DNA from: an uncultured Eubacterium sp.
GTDB lineage: Bacteria; Bacillota; Clostridia; Lachnospirales; Lachnospiraceae
Assembly (NCBI GenBank): GCA_945946665.1
Contig: CAMEWO010000002.1
Location: 62,001-126,000 of the forward strand
Reading direction: 5' to 3'
DNA: 64,000 nt
Both the position numbers and the translations under genes were made by a program. Under the pieces are notes generated by a model. The model made no database searches. It saw only the letters and a list, made by a program, of their open reading frames with translations, and was not told where the DNA came from. Below, one piece after another: positions 1 to 8,758 of this stretch; the stretch's first letter is position 1; every line of letters starts with the position of its first letter.

Positions 1-22
1 GCTGGGGGTTGGGAGGGGGTTG

Positions 23-75
23 GATTCCCGGACGCACGGGCATCTGCGCTTCGCTGGATGCCTGGTGCTGGGAAT
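23..75. repeat. GC-rich imperfect hairpin element
   Basis: Inner stem GGCATC (39-44) pairs with GATGCC (57-62) around a loop containing CGCTTCGCT. It extends imperfectly outward, with ATTCCC (23-28) facing GGGAAT (70-75). Composition is much richer in G+C than the genes around it. A similar hairpin with the same CGCTTCGCT loop and a following CCTGG occurs at 57806-57830, so this may be a dispersed intergenic repeat. No coding sense was seen. Confidence 0.4.
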
Positions 76-102
76 TGGGGATTGGACGAGAATGCGGCTC
101 CC

Positions 103-287
103 ACTACGTCGAGTGCAGTGCCCTATTGGAATAAGGGGCCCTACTTAGCTTTAAGTGAAAAATAATTTCTTCTCCCCTTATTCCAATAGGTACGCGCTGT
201 CGCGCTCTATATAAGATAAAAAAAGAAGCTGATTGCAAGTAAACTTGCATCAGCTTCTCTTTTTATCTTATACACTGCACTCGTAGT
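103..287. repeat. Nested inverted repeats downstream of rplL
   Basis: Outer arms are 103-120 and 273-287, complementary apart from a 3-base insertion in the left arm. Within them, 17-base perfect arms lie at 122-138 and 174-190. Inside the outer pair but beyond the second pair sits the rplL terminator (223-258). No gene is seen in 1-293; the stretch holds only these palindromes. Confidence 0.6.
212..260 (-). terminator. Intrinsic terminator of the rplJL operon
   Basis: Read on the minus strand, a stem of about 16 bp (arms 243-258 and 223-240, one bulged base) is followed by an uninterrupted run of T. It begins about 35 bases after the rplL stop. The canonical next genes rpoB and rpoC do not follow within the visible 293 bases. 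Confidence 0.85.
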
Positions 288-293
288 TCGCGA

Positions 294-662
294 TTACTTT
301 AAAGTAACCTTTGCGCCTTCTGCCTCTAACTTCTTCTGGATGTCTTCTGCCTCTTCCTTTGAAGCTGCTTCCTTGATTACCTTTGGAGCGCCATCTACAA
401 CGTCCTTAGCTTCCTTTAAGCCAAGACCTGTGATCTCACGAACAACCTTGATAACCTTAACCTTGTTTGCGCCAGCTTCTGTAAGCTCTACGTCAAACTC
501 TGTCTTCTCCTCAGCTGCGCCAGCTGCTGCTCCGCCTGCTGCTGCTACTACAACGCCTGCTGCTGCAGATACGCCAAACTCTTCCTCACATGCCTTAACT
601 AAATCGTTAAGCTCTAATACTGTTAAACCCTTAATTACATCAATGATTTCCTGTGTAGTCAT
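294..662 (-). CDS. rplL: 50S ribosomal protein L7/L12
   Basis: Stalk protein of the 50S subunit that recruits translation factor GTPases. The 122-residue product has the expected layout: an N-terminal dimerisation helix region (about residues 1-33), an Ala/Gly-rich hinge (about 34-52) and a C-terminal globular domain with the family-typical [15 protein letters not shown] stretch. The ATG at 660-662 is preceded by GGAG at normal spacing. It lies 92 bases downstream of rplJ, with no terminator between, and is followed by the terminator at 212-260. Confidence 0.97.
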   Translation of the reverse strand: MTTQEIIDVIKGLTVLELNDLVKACEEEFGVSAAAGVVVAAAGGAAAGAAEEKTEFDVELTEAGANKVKVIKVVREITGLGLKEAKDVVDGAPKVIKEAASKEEAEDIQKKLEAEGAKVTLK

Positions 663-754
663 TATAATAATCTCCTTTTCCTAGATATTCCGGCTTTGCC
701 GTAACGTAATGTTTTTTCTTAAATTAAATAATTACATACCTGTAAAGCTGGTTA

Positions 755-1249
755 TTATGCAACCTCTTCGCCTTTTTCAGCGATCTGCTTAATAACACGA
801 GCAAAGTTTGTAATAGGTGACTGGATGCTTCCAAGGAGCTTTGAAAGAAGCTCTTCTCTTGAAGGGATGTTTGCAATTGCTGCAATTCCCTTAGCATCGT
901 AGAATGTGCCTTCTACAACACCGCACTTTAACTCAAGTGCATCAGCTGTCTTAGCGAAATTGCTAAGAATTCTTGCTGGGGCTGTTGCATCATTAGCACT
1001 GATAGCGATTGCATTAGGTCCGTCGAGAAGCTCTGTCATTCCCTCGAACTGTGTACCAGCAATAGCTCTCTTAACTAAAGTATTCTTATAAACCTTGTAA
1101 ACGACACCTGCTTCTCTTAACTGCTTTCTGAGCTGTGTATCCTGCTCAACAGTTAATCCACGATAGTCAACAAGAACAACGCCTGCTGCACCATTAAGGT
1201 AATTAGAAATCTCGTCTACTATAGGCTGCTTAAGTTCTACCTTTGCCAT
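755..1249 (-). CDS. rplJ: 50S ribosomal protein L10
   Basis: Base of the L7/L12 stalk. The 164 residues begin MAKVELKQPIVDE, with the conserved VDYRGLTVEQ segment at about 28-37 and a C-terminal amphipathic helix that would hold L12 dimers. AGGAGG lies just upstream of the ATG at 1247-1249. A structured leader with a terminator-like hairpin precedes it, so it is probably regulated by L10 (L10-L12) binding its own mRNA, as known for the family. Confidence 0.97.
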   Translation of the reverse strand: MAKVELKQPIVDEISNYLNGAAGVVLVDYRGLTVEQDTQLRKQLREAGVVYKVYKNTLVKRAIAGTQFEGMTELLDGPNAIAISANDATAPARILSNFAKTADALELKCGVVEGTFYDAKGIAAIANIPSREELLSKLLGSIQSPITNFARVIKQIAEKGEEVA

Positions 1250-1319
1250 GAATAAGTTCCTCCTGTTAGATTTTTTCGTGAGTTCAGGTCACCCCGGCTC
1301 ACACATATTCTGCCAAAGT

Positions 1320-1450
1320 CATTGAAAAAGCCCTTCCATCAATAAGACAGAAGGACCTGAAAATCACTAATTCGTTTCATTCCTCGGTAGGCGTGTTACC
1401 TTTAACCCTGTTAAGGGACCATACTGTCTTAGGCAAAATGTCATCGATTG
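1320..1450 (-). ncRNA. Ribosomal protein L10 leader with attenuator hairpin
   Basis: The transcript between the promoter at 1453-1481 and rplJ contains paired segments (such as CCCTTAACAGGG), an internal-loop region around AGGAATGAAACGA, and then a stem AGGTCCTTC / GGAAGGGCT followed by TTTTT (1324-1358). This matches the layout of Firmicute L10 leaders, where L10(L12) binding favours the terminator. The identification rests on position and shape; a covariance-model search was not possible. Confidence 0.75.
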
Positions 1451-1452
1451 GT

Positions 1453-1481
1453 AATATACCATTAAATATATATGATGTCAA
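1453..1481 (-). promoter_or_regulatory. SigA-type promoter for rplJL
   Basis: On the minus strand, TTGACA (1476-1481), a 17-base spacer and TATATT (1453-1458). This is a near-consensus vegetative promoter placed just before the L10 leader, so rplJL can be transcribed separately from rplKA. Confidence 0.8.
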
Positions 1482-1525
1482 TCATATTTTTACCAAATCA
1501 TCAACTGTTACTAATACAATAGATA

Positions 1526-2221
1526 TTAGCCAAGATACTTGATTGTGTTAACCTTTGCACTTGGTCCCATTGTAGATGTAAGAGCAATGCTTTTTAAATA
1601 AGCACCCTTAACTGTTGCTGGCTTAGCCTTTACGATTGCATCCATAATAGCCTGGAAGTTGTCTGATAACTGCTCCTCTGTGAAAGAAGCCTTACCAATT
1701 GGCACGTGAATAATGTTAGTCTTATCAAGTCTGTACTCAATCTTACCAGCCTTGATATCGTTAACAGCCTTTGTTACGTCCATAGTTACTGTACCAGCCT
1801 TAGGGTTTGGCATTAATCCCTTAGGACCAAGTACACGACCTAAACGTCCAACGACACCCATCATATCAGGTGTTGCAACAACAACATCAAACTCAAACCA
1901 GTTATCGTTCTGGATCTTTGGAATAAGCTCCTCGCCACCAACGAAATCTGCGCCAGCTGCAAGAGCCTCATCAGCCTTAGCACCCTTAGCGAATACTAAA
2001 ACTCTTACCTTCTTACCAGTACCGTGTGGAAGAACAACAGCTCCTCTGATCTGCTGCTCAGCGTGACGTCCATCACAACCTGTTCTGATATGAGCCTCGA
2101 TAGTCTCGTCAAATTTTGCAACAGCACTCTTCTTTACTAAAGAGATAGCCTCTGCTGCATCGTATAATGTTGCGCGGTCAATGTTCTTAGCCGCCTCAAC
2201 GTATTTCTTTCCTCTTTTCAT
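1526..2221 (-). CDS. rplA: 50S ribosomal protein L1
   Basis: Binds the L1 stalk of 23S rRNA and is the usual autogenous repressor of rplKA. The 231-residue product is full length, with the family signature region around [16 protein letters not shown] and the start [21 protein letters not shown] precedes the ATG. A structured element with GTGG/CCAC closing pairs lies directly upstream (2238-2272) and may be an L1 target site. Confidence 0.97.
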   Translation of the reverse strand: MKRGKKYVEAAKNIDRATLYDAAEAISLVKKSAVAKFDETIEAHIRTGCDGRHAEQQIRGAVVLPHGTGKKVRVLVFAKGAKADEALAAGADFVGGEELIPKIQNDNWFEFDVVVATPDMMGVVGRLGRVLGPKGLMPNPKAGTVTMDVTKAVNDIKAGKIEYRLDKTNIIHVPIGKASFTEEQLSDNFQAIMDAIVKAKPATVKGAYLKSIALTSTMGPSAKVNTIKYLG

Positions 2222-2237
2222 TATAAAAAACCTCCTA

Positions 2238-2272
2238 GTGGTAATATCGGAAGGGCTTTACTTTCCTCCCAC
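2238..2272 (-). promoter_or_regulatory. Stem-loop before rplA, possible L1-binding site
   Basis: On the minus strand, GTGGGAGG through TTACCAC forms a stem closed by GTGG/CCAC, with a GGAA/TTCC inner pairing and asymmetric internal loops. It ends a few bases before the rplA Shine-Dalgarno. A similar GTGGGAG...CCAC element precedes rplK. Autoregulation by L1 is established for this operon in other bacteria; its use of this exact element is inference. Confidence 0.4.
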
Positions 2273-2319
2273 AAATTATAAGCTTACGCTCGTTAATGAT
2301 GTATCTGTTATAGATTCAA

Positions 2320-2745
2320 TTAATCCTCAACAACAATACCCATTGATTTAGCAGTTCCTTCGATCATAGAAGTTGCAGCTTCGATAGATGCAGCATTTAA
2401 ATCTGGCATCTTAAGCTCAGCAATCTTCTGAACCTCAGATCTCTTAATTGTAGCTACCTTATTCTTGTTAGGAGCTCCTGAACCTGACTTAATGTTGCAG
2501 GCTTTCTTAAGAAGAACTGCAGCTGGAGGAGTCTTTGTGATGAAGCTGAAGCTTCTATCAGCATAAACTGTGATAACTACAGGGATAATTAAATCACCCT
2601 GGTCAGCTGTCTTTGCGTTAAACTGCTTTGTGAACTCTACGATGTTAACACCATGCTGTCCAAGTGCTGGACCAACTGGTGGTGCTGGTGTTGCCTTACC
2701 AGCAGGAATCTGTAATTTGATATAACCTGTTACTTTCTTTGCCAT
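2320..2745 (-). CDS. rplK: 50S ribosomal protein L11
   Basis: Component of the GTPase-associated centre. Residues include the N-terminal [20 protein letters not shown] segment and a C-terminal rRNA-binding domain. I place the start at the ATG 2743-2745 (141 residues, [11 protein letters not shown]), with AGGAGG 7-8 bases upstream. A GTG three codons earlier would also open the frame, but it overlaps the Shine-Dalgarno. It lies between nusG and rplA as in most Firmicutes. Confidence 0.96.
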   Translation of the reverse strand: MAKKVTGYIKLQIPAGKATPAPPVGPALGQHGVNIVEFTKQFNAKTADQGDLIIPVVITVYADRSFSFITKTPPAAVLLKKACNIKSGSGAPNKNKVATIKRSEVQKIAELKMPDLNAASIEAATSMIEGTAKSMGIVVED

Positions 2746-2769
2746 TTTAGGCACCTCCTAAATATAAAT

Positions 2770-2840
2770 GTGGTTTATGGCGGCCATCTTATTGCGAACC
2801 CAGCTAAAGGTTCCATGGTCTCCCACGGGGAATGCTCCCC
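2770..2840 (-). promoter_or_regulatory. Structured leader between nusG and rplK
   Basis: The minus strand shows GGGGAGCATTCCCC (2827-2840), a short hairpin. It is followed by GTGGGAGACC...AAACCAC (2770-2826) with inner GGAACC/GGGTTC and GGC/GCC pairings, ending shortly before the rplK Shine-Dalgarno. It shares the GTGGGAG opening with the element before rplA. It may be an L1 or L11 control element; no U-run makes it a terminator. Confidence 0.4.
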
Positions 2841-2844
2841 AATT

Positions 2845-3384
2845 TTACATCAGCTTTACGTCTGTAAAACTAATCTCGACCGGTGTTTCACGGCCAAACA
2901 TTTCAACGTTAATTGTAAGACACTGCTTACCCTCGTTGATTCCCTTAATCACTCCAACAGTGTTCTCCCAGGCACCTGAAAGAACCATAACCTGGTCACC
3001 AACTTTACCATTGAATGAAACCACAGGTTTGGATTCTGTGGCAGTTCCAGGAAATGCAATTCCAAGAGCTTTAATCTCTGCCGGAGTAAGTGGTACTGGT
3101 TTAGATCCTGGTCCGACGAATCCTGTAACGCCTCTGGTATTACGGACAACATACCAGCTGTCATCGTTCATAACCATGTTAATGAGTACGTAGCCAGGGA
3201 ACATCTTTCTCTGTGCTGATTTCTTAGAACCGTTCTTAACCTCTATAACAGTCTCAAGAGGTACGATAACCTCTAAAATCTGATCCTGGAGATTACCATT
3301 CTCAACAGCCTTCTCAATGTTTGCCTTGACTTTATTCTCGTAACCAGAATAAGTATGCACTACATACCATTTTGCTTCGTCCAT
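2845..3384 (-). CDS. nusG: Transcription termination/antitermination factor NusG
   Basis: Couples RNA polymerase to translation or Rho and modulates pausing. The 179 residues comprise an NGN domain (about 1-110, starting with KWYVVHTYSGYENKV) and a C-terminal KOW domain (GDQVMVLSGAWENTVGVI). Both are complete. It starts 15 bases after secE with AGGTG upstream, the standard secE-nusG pair. Confidence 0.97.
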   Translation of the reverse strand: MDEAKWYVVHTYSGYENKVKANIEKAVENGNLQDQILEVIVPLETVIEVKNGSKKSAQRKMFPGYVLINMVMNDDSWYVVRNTRGVTGFVGPGSKPVPLTPAEIKALGIAFPGTATESKPVVSFNGKVGDQVMVLSGAWENTVGVIKGINEGKQCLTINVEMFGRETPVEISFTDVKLM

Positions 3385-3399
3385 TTAATCACCTTTTCC

Positions 3400-3603
3400 T
3401 TATCTTACTAAGAATTCAATGCCAATACGTGCAACAAAATCAACAACGAAAATGATTGCACCAAGCAGTACGGATACAACTAATACAGCTGTAGTTTCCT
3501 TTACAAGTGAATTACGATCAGGCCAGATAATTTTCTTAAACTCAGCTTTAAGGCCTTTAAACCAGCTCTTCTTTTGCTTTGTTTCTTTAACAGTTTCGCC
3601 CAT
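3400..3603 (-). CDS. secE: Preprotein translocase subunit SecE
   Basis: Essential small subunit of the SecYEG channel. The 67 residues have a charged amphipathic N-terminal part with the family-typical KAEFKKIIWPDR and one C-terminal membrane segment (about 38-60). This is the short single-span Firmicute form. It sits between rpmG and nusG. Confidence 0.95.
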   Translation of the reverse strand: MGETVKETKQKKSWFKGLKAEFKKIIWPDRNSLVKETTAVLVVSVLLGAIIFVVDFVARIGIEFLVR

Positions 3604-3627
3604 TACTCATTTACCTCACTGTCCAAA

Positions 3628-3777
3628 CTACTTTGTTTCCTTGTGCAATGTGTGTGATTTACAGAACTTACAATATTTCTTTGTTTCCATTCTGTCAGGA
3701 TGATTCTTCTTCTCCTTGGTTGTGTTGTAATTACGCTGTTTACACTCTGTACATGCCAATGTTATCTTTACTCGCAC
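3628..3777 (-). CDS. rpmG: 50S ribosomal protein L33
   Basis: 49-residue product read directly from the minus strand: it starts [16 protein letters not shown] and ends with HTLHKETK. It has two Cys pairs, CTEC and CKFC, so it is the zinc-binding paralogue type. The start is GTG (3775-3777) with GGAGG upstream. It is first in the rpmG-secE-nusG operon and is short enough to be missed by simple ORF calling. Confidence 0.93.
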   Translation of the reverse strand: MRVKITLACTECKQRNYNTTKEKKNHPDRMETKKYCKFCKSHTLHKETK

Positions 3778-3892
3778 AACTTCCACCTCCAATTTCTAAA
3801 AATTTGTAGGTGCTAGCAACCCAGTATTTCTCTGGATTATACACCAATTGGCTTTTTTTGCATAAAAAAAAGACCGCTTCCATAGCCAGTCT

Positions 3893-3922
3893 AATATAGC
3901 ACAGTAACTAAAAGTGCGTCAA
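3893..3922 (-). promoter_or_regulatory. SigA-type promoter for rpmG-secE-nusG-rplKA
   Basis: Minus-strand TTGACG (3917-3922), 18-base spacer, TATATT (3893-3898), about 115 bases before the rpmG start. No other gene lies in 3778-3989 apart from this AT-rich promoter region. Confidence 0.7.
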
Positions 3923-3989
3923 CACTTTTTTTATTTGTTTTGTACTGTGTTGTACTATACACCAGTTAGTGTGTTTCTGCAAGCATTTT

Positions 3990-4868
3990 TTACAAAATAT
4001 TGTGTTGCAATTTGTTATAGAATGTTTCCTTTCCATCTTCTGTGTATAATTCCACCGGCTCCTTATAAGACAGCTTGAATGCAAATGTATCTTTTTTCAT
4101 ATCATTCCATACAGCTTCATCATAGGAATTACTGATAATTTCCATAAGCTTTAAAGATGAGATATTATTGGCAGAAATTCCATCTATCTGTTTGCGAATA
4201 ACTGGAATATTGTCATATGCCACTTTAATTATTCTATCCAGCAAAAAATAATCCAATGGCTCATCCCTAAGGGACCAGTATATCTCAAAGGCTTCTGTAC
4301 AGAATCCTGATAAAGGACTGCCTTTCATAAATTTCAAAAAATTCACAGCCCACTTTCCCTTCGCAATAACATCACCATTCCATGAGGGAATAACAGTTTT
4401 AACAGTGTAAGCTTCATCATTTATAATATCAGCAATCCTGTTATCAGATATGAAGTATGTAGCATCCACCCACAATCCACCATACATATTAAGAAGCTGC
4501 ACTCTTAATATGTCAGCAAGATGTGTAAGGGAAATCCTGCCAGCATTATACCGGTCAACTACTATCTGTGAAAATCCTGCATACTCCATGTAATTGTCAA
4601 ATGTAATAAAATGAATCTGAGCAGAATCTTTCGGAACATATCTGTAAATACTTTCAACGCATCTCTTAACAATATCCGGAGCGCTATCAAGCCCCTGCCA
4701 CCAGCACACCCACACAGGTATTCTGCCATTTTCAGCAATATCTTTATTCACTGGTTCCAGCTCAAGATATTCCCCCCTGTTATACTTTGAAATCAGATCA
4801 ATCAAAATAAGATACATATATCTGTTAATCTTTTCGCTCATCTCATCAGTATAGTTTGTCTCAAACAT
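3990..4868 (-). CDS. GT32-like capsular polysaccharide glycosyltransferase
   Basis: The product resembles the capsular-polysaccharide-synthesis/GT32 family: IPVWVCWWQGLDSAP near residues 50-64, then LADILRVQLLNMYGGLWVDAT (about 117-137), the family's acceptor/DxD-like region in which the usual second Asp is replaced (VDAT). I choose the ATG at 4866-4868 (292 residues) because AGGAGG lies 10 bases upstream; an ATG at 4934 has no such site and sits inside the previous gene. The start overlaps the upstream stop by 8 bases, implying translational coupling. It probably transfers a sugar onto a surface or flagellar glycan; donor and acceptor are unknown. Confidence 0.8.
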   Translation of the reverse strand: MFETNYTDEMSEKINRYMYLILIDLISKYNRGEYLELEPVNKDIAENGRIPVWVCWWQGLDSAPDIVKRCVESIYRYVPKDSAQIHFITFDNYMEYAGFSQIVVDRYNAGRISLTHLADILRVQLLNMYGGLWVDATYFISDNRIADIINDEAYTVKTVIPSWNGDVIAKGKWAVNFLKFMKGSPLSGFCTEAFEIYWSLRDEPLDYFLLDRIIKVAYDNIPVIRKQIDGISANNISSLKLMEIISNSYDEAVWNDMKKDTFAFKLSYKEPVELYTEDGKETFYNKLQHNIL

Positions 4869-7026
4869 GTATTTCCCACCTCCTGCAATAGTCAACAGCT
4901 TCATGTATATTACTGATTCCATGTGCCATGGCATTAATTGTAAATCTGTCCTTCTCCATTACTTCATCATACGCCTGACCCGGTTCATCACCGTTTTTCT
5001 CGATAATTACATAATTAATGTACTCTTCACACAGTTTATCAAACCACAGACAGTCGCCATCACATAACTTATATCCTCCAAGACGCAATGCATTAAGCTT
5101 CTTGAAAAACTGATCATCGCTTATATCCATCTGCCTTATGATATACGAAAATGCGTTGCTCCAGTTGACCGATTTTATCACGCTTTCCTCAAGAACACCA
5201 AGTGATATTCCATACAACAGGGCAATATACATATATATTACCTCTCCTCCTGTATCAGGAATCATTCTGTCAATATACCCCTGGAAACTCTGTCCTATCA
5301 TGTCTTTGTTGTCCCACAATGCTGATTCAGCCTGAGCTTTCTGTGAAATCTTGAGATTCTGACATCCAATAGAGGAAGATGATTGTCCAATAATTGAAAG
5401 AACTTCCTTTATATATACAAATCTGTCATATACACATGTATTAAGAAGACCTGTAGAAATATCCTGATTAATTCCGCCCCACAAACGTCCTGTCTTTTCA
5501 TATAGTTTTCCCAGGTACCTTCTTCTAAACCCTGATGTCATGTATAAAGTAGGCATCCTGTACATTTTGTCAGGACTTTCTACAGCCTCATTCCTTACAG
5601 CAGAACAATCCACATATTCACATGCCACTCTTTCTCCCCTGTATATATGAGGAACATTAAATATATTCCTACAAGCCTTATTCTGCTTTACTCCAGGCCA
5701 CTGATACCCTGCGAATCCCCATTGAAATATATCATCATCCGGATATTGTGAAAGAACTTCATCCAGAATATCAAGCATCCACGGAAACACACCATCATCA
5801 GCCCCAAGTGGTATCACGAACTCCCCTTTAGATTTTAATATTGCATACTCAAAACTCCTGGCAAGAGGAAAATTATAAGGTGTCTTAACATACCTTATCA
5901 CAGCATTTTTTTCTGTCATTATACCTGTCATGGCAAGTTCTTCCAATAATTCATCACATGCCTTTCTTACTGAATCAGATGAATCATCTGAATTATCACT
6001 TATCACAATTTCAAAATCATTCCTTTTGCAATCAAGACATGTCCTTACTGTATAACCCAATGTTTCTGCATTATTTCTAGCTGGAATAACAAATGAGTAC
6101 TTTATCTGGGCATTAGAAAAACATTCCCGGACATTCAATCCGTACATGCAGCCAATATAATCGATATATCCTCCAATTCTTCCTGCTGCAAGTTTATCTT
6201 CAAAATAATCCTTTTCACTTCTGGTAAGTCTCTCGCAATATTTTTTATTACTATCCCTGACACATATCTCGTCAATAATAAACCCTGAAGAGATGACAAT
6301 ATTAAACTCATCCTGATTAAATATGTATTTTTCCAGGTCAGAAAAGATAAGGCAATTATCATCATCACGTGACATAAAAATCACCTCTGTAATAATCCCC
6401 AGTTCTTTCAGTGCCCATTTAAGAATTTGGAACATATTATTACTGCTTTCGCATTCTGTTTCATATGTACGGACAAATATCACCTTTCCCCTGTATTTCA
6501 AAAAAGGAAACAGATTAGGCATCTTTAAATTGCTATACAAAGCAGTATCATTATATCTGCATTTTAACAATGTAACAATCACAGAAGCGATAAAGTCCTC
6601 ATGAACCTCATACAATGCATCACACAGTTTCCTAAGTTCTACAATTCCTAAATTGCTCAAATCCATTGAAAAATCCGGTTCGCTCCCCTGCTCTTTTCCA
6701 AGCATTCTGTCATATTCGTACTTTAACCTGTTATATTCACACATATTTCCATCAGACATATACAATTCAAGCATATATGACACATAGTCATCAACTCCGT
6801 CATATTCATAATCCAGACTGCATTTATCTTTAAGATACCCAATAACCTCCCGTACAGGTTTCCCACTTTTCTTCATATATCTTGCATTACTTACAAACCA
6901 CCTGATTCCTACAGGCTTTACACTGTAAACCTGTTCCAGCAAGTCTTTGCTTTCATCAAGAATCCCCTCTTCAATCATCATGTCAACCCTGTCAAGAATA
7001 TGGTTAAACCTGTTATTTCCTGTCAT
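4861..7026 (-). CDS. Large family 2 glycosyltransferase with helical N-terminus
   Basis: 721 residues. The first ~300 are helix-rich, possibly TPR-like at the very N-terminus. A GT-A domain then starts with YSFVIPARNNAETLG (310-324), with VISDNSDD (341-348) as nucleotide-binding segment and GADDG (408-412) as the metal-binding DxD-type motif. A long C-terminal tail of unknown role follows. It is the promoter-proximal gene of a two-gene unit with the GT32-like gene. It resembles large flagellin- or capsule-modification transferases of Clostridia; the substrate is not predictable. Confidence 0.8.
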   Translation of the reverse strand: MTGNNRFNHILDRVDMMIEEGILDESKDLLEQVYSVKPVGIRWFVSNARYMKKSGKPVREVIGYLKDKCSLDYEYDGVDDYVSYMLELYMSDGNMCEYNRLKYEYDRMLGKEQGSEPDFSMDLSNLGIVELRKLCDALYEVHEDFIASVIVTLLKCRYNDTALYSNLKMPNLFPFLKYRGKVIFVRTYETECESSNNMFQILKWALKELGIITEVIFMSRDDDNCLIFSDLEKYIFNQDEFNIVISSGFIIDEICVRDSNKKYCERLTRSEKDYFEDKLAAGRIGGYIDYIGCMYGLNVRECFSNAQIKYSFVIPARNNAETLGYTVRTCLDCKRNDFEIVISDNSDDSSDSVRKACDELLEELAMTGIMTEKNAVIRYVKTPYNFPLARSFEYAILKSKGEFVIPLGADDGVFPWMLDILDEVLSQYPDDDIFQWGFAGYQWPGVKQNKACRNIFNVPHIYRGERVACEYVDCSAVRNEAVESPDKMYRMPTLYMTSGFRRRYLGKLYEKTGRLWGGINQDISTGLLNTCVYDRFVYIKEVLSIIGQSSSSIGCQNLKISQKAQAESALWDNKDMIGQSFQGYIDRMIPDTGGEVIYMYIALLYGISLGVLEESVIKSVNWSNAFSYIIRQMDISDDQFFKKLNALRLGGYKLCDGDCLWFDKLCEEYINYVIIEKNGDEPGQAYDEVMEKDRFTINAMAHGISNIHEAVDYCRRWEIHV

Positions 7027-7093
7027 AAATCATCATCCCCATCATATACAGACACCTGAAATCCCAATGACTTCACCGCTATACTTTTACACA

Positions 7094-7122
7094 ATTATAC
7101 ATTAATAAAGAATCAATATAAA
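7094..7122 (-). promoter_or_regulatory. Probable SigA promoter for the 4861-7026 gene
   Basis: Minus-strand TTTATA (7117-7122), 17-base spacer, TATAAT (7094-7099). The -10 is perfect and the -35 matches four of six positions. It lies back to back with the plus-strand SigD promoter at 7134-7161. Confidence 0.5.
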
Positions 7123-7133
7123 GCAAATAACAT

Positions 7134-7161
7134 TAAATTATTTCTATAATAATCCGATACA
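7134..7161 (+). promoter_or_regulatory. SigD (sigma-28) promoter for the FliD-like gene
   Basis: TAAA (7134-7137), 16-base spacer, CCGATACA (7154-7161). Spacing and -10 match the other flagellar promoters here (TTAA-N16-CCGATATA). The start codon is about 190 bases downstream, so the leader would be unusually long. Nothing else is recognised in 7162-7340. Confidence 0.7.
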
Positions 7162-7355
7162 TAGATATAGAAAGCAGTTTTTGTCAAAAAAATGCGTGAC
7201 ATTTTATACTATGCGTTGTACAATAATAGTGAAAGAGTGTCTGTAAAATTATCACTTATTTTTTTCTTCTTTATATTATGTACTCTTTCCAGAAAACGGA
7301 TTTTCTGACATACCTTTCTAACTAACATTATTAACAGACAAGGAGGTGACTGTTG

Positions 7356-8642
7356 ATGATTAGTAGTGCGTACAGCTATTACCTGTCCCAGTACGGGCAC
7401 AAGGTTAATGCAAAATATGATACCCATAATAAGACACAGTTGAATAATGCCTACGGCAAAGTTGTGAAAACCAACAGTCAGGCTCCTGTATATAAAGTTG
7501 ACATTTCTGAGCAGGCCCAGAGGTATGCCATCGACTTGAAGGAACATGCCAGGGAACTCGGATTTATTGCAAGAGACCTTTCTGATGACCAAAGCGGGCA
7601 GATGGTATTCCGCAAATCAGCACAGAGCAGTAACCCGGAAGCTGTTGAAGCCACATTTATTGGAGACAGCAGTTCTCCTGATACTTCTGAATTCGAGGTT
7701 GTAGTTAAACAGCTTGCCACAGGGCAGACCAATACAGGAAACTTCCTGCAGCCAGGTTCCAAGCATATTAAGCCGGGTAATTATTCATTTGACCTGAATA
7801 TCAACAACCTGACCTACGAATTTGAATTTAATGTATCCGAGGCAGAGAACAGCAGCGATATCCAGAACAAGATATCCCGCCTGATTAACCGTTCCAAGAT
7901 TGGTCTTAAGTCCAACGTATCTACAGACAGTCTTGGCAACACATCATTGGAAATCAAGTCAGAGAGTACTGGTATTACCAGTATTAAACCAACTATATTT
8001 AATATAGAAGGGTCTGACGGTAAGGAAAGCAATATCGAGCTTGTTAATACCCTGGGGTTAGACAGAGTTACTGAATATCCGACTAATGCCATCTACACCA
8101 TTAATGGCAACGAACAGTATTCTCCATCCAACGAAATAACAATAAACCATGCGTATGGACTTAAGTTTAACAAGACGACTGGTGACAGTCCGGCTACCAT
8201 CAGTCTCAGTACAGATGACAACTCAATTGTAGATACAATTGATGAGCTTTTGTCAGGATATAACAAGATGATTTCCGTTTTCTCTGACGAATCCAATATG
8301 TCATTCAACGGAAATGAGCGGCTTAAGAATGAGTTTACCAAGCTGGCCAATGCCCATAGCACTACACTTAACAGTAACGGGTTAAAGATTGAAGATGACG
8401 GAACAATCAGCGTTGACAGAGCAGCTGTTCTTGCTGCATCAGATGAAGGCAGAATCAACAATATCTTCAATGAGCTGAACCACTTCAAGAATGCAATCCA
8501 GAGAAAGGCTGATGACCTTGCTACTAATCCTATGGATTATGTGAACAACAAGATTGTTGCATACAAGAATCCAGCCAGATCTGTCAACGACCCTTACAAT
8601 CTGTCAGCGTACAGCGGCATGATGTTTACAGATTATGTATAA
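7356..8642 (+). CDS. FliD-like (filament cap-like) flagellar protein
   Basis: 428 residues from the ATG at 7356, with AGGAGG at 7341-7346. The middle and C-terminal parts resemble FliD: FEVVVKQLATGQTNTGNF (a D1-type segment), SSDIQNKISRLINRSKIGL, and a late ...DTIDELLSGYNKMISVF helix. It lacks the normal FliD N-terminus seen in the main fliD here, and carries VYKVDISEQAQR early on. No signal peptide is seen, consistent with export by the flagellar apparatus. The SigD promoter upstream puts it in the late flagellar regulon although it sits inside the glycosyltransferase island. It could be a second, specialised cap or filament-associated protein. Confidence 0.7.
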   Translation: MISSAYSYYLSQYGHKVNAKYDTHNKTQLNNAYGKVVKTNSQAPVYKVDISEQAQRYAIDLKEHARELGFIARDLSDDQSGQMVFRKSAQSSNPEAVEATFIGDSSSPDTSEFEVVVKQLATGQTNTGNFLQPGSKHIKPGNYSFDLNINNLTYEFEFNVSEAENSSDIQNKISRLINRSKIGLKSNVSTDSLGNTSLEIKSESTGITSIKPTIFNIEGSDGKESNIELVNTLGLDRVTEYPTNAIYTINGNEQYSPSNEITINHAYGLKFNKTTGDSPATISLSTDDNSIVDTIDELLSGYNKMISVFSDESNMSFNGNERLKNEFTKLANAHSTTLNSNGLKIEDDGTISVDRAAVLAASDEGRINNIFNELNHFKNAIQRKADDLATNPMDYVNNKIVAYKNPARSVNDPYNLSAYSGMMFTDYV

Positions 8643-8694
8643 AACCGGCGTTTAAGCATGTTTTTGAATCACACGCTTACCCGCCGGTTTTTGT
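8643..8694. terminator. Bidirectional terminator between convergent genes
   Basis: AACCGGCG (8643-8650) pairs with CGCCGGTT (8682-8689) and is followed by a T-run on the plus strand. It immediately follows the FliD-like stop codon. The minus-strand glycosyltransferase ends at 8759, so it may serve both. Confidence 0.75.
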
Positions 8695-8758
8695 TATATT
8701 TAACATTCTAAGACTCACATATTCATATCCACTCAGAATTTACTCTATCATTCATTTT

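Noticed and set aside
340..684. Plus-strand frame opposite rplL
   Set aside because: Shadow of a biased codon pattern; rplL on the other strand is a certain gene and no ribosome site supports the frame.
2250..2258. ATATCGG-like string near rplA as a SigD promoter
   Set aside because: It lies inside the rplA leader stem with no -35 partner; coincidental.
2746..2754. GTG start extending L11 by three residues
   Set aside because: It overlaps the AGGAGG site; the ATG at 2745 has correct spacing and the normal N-terminus.
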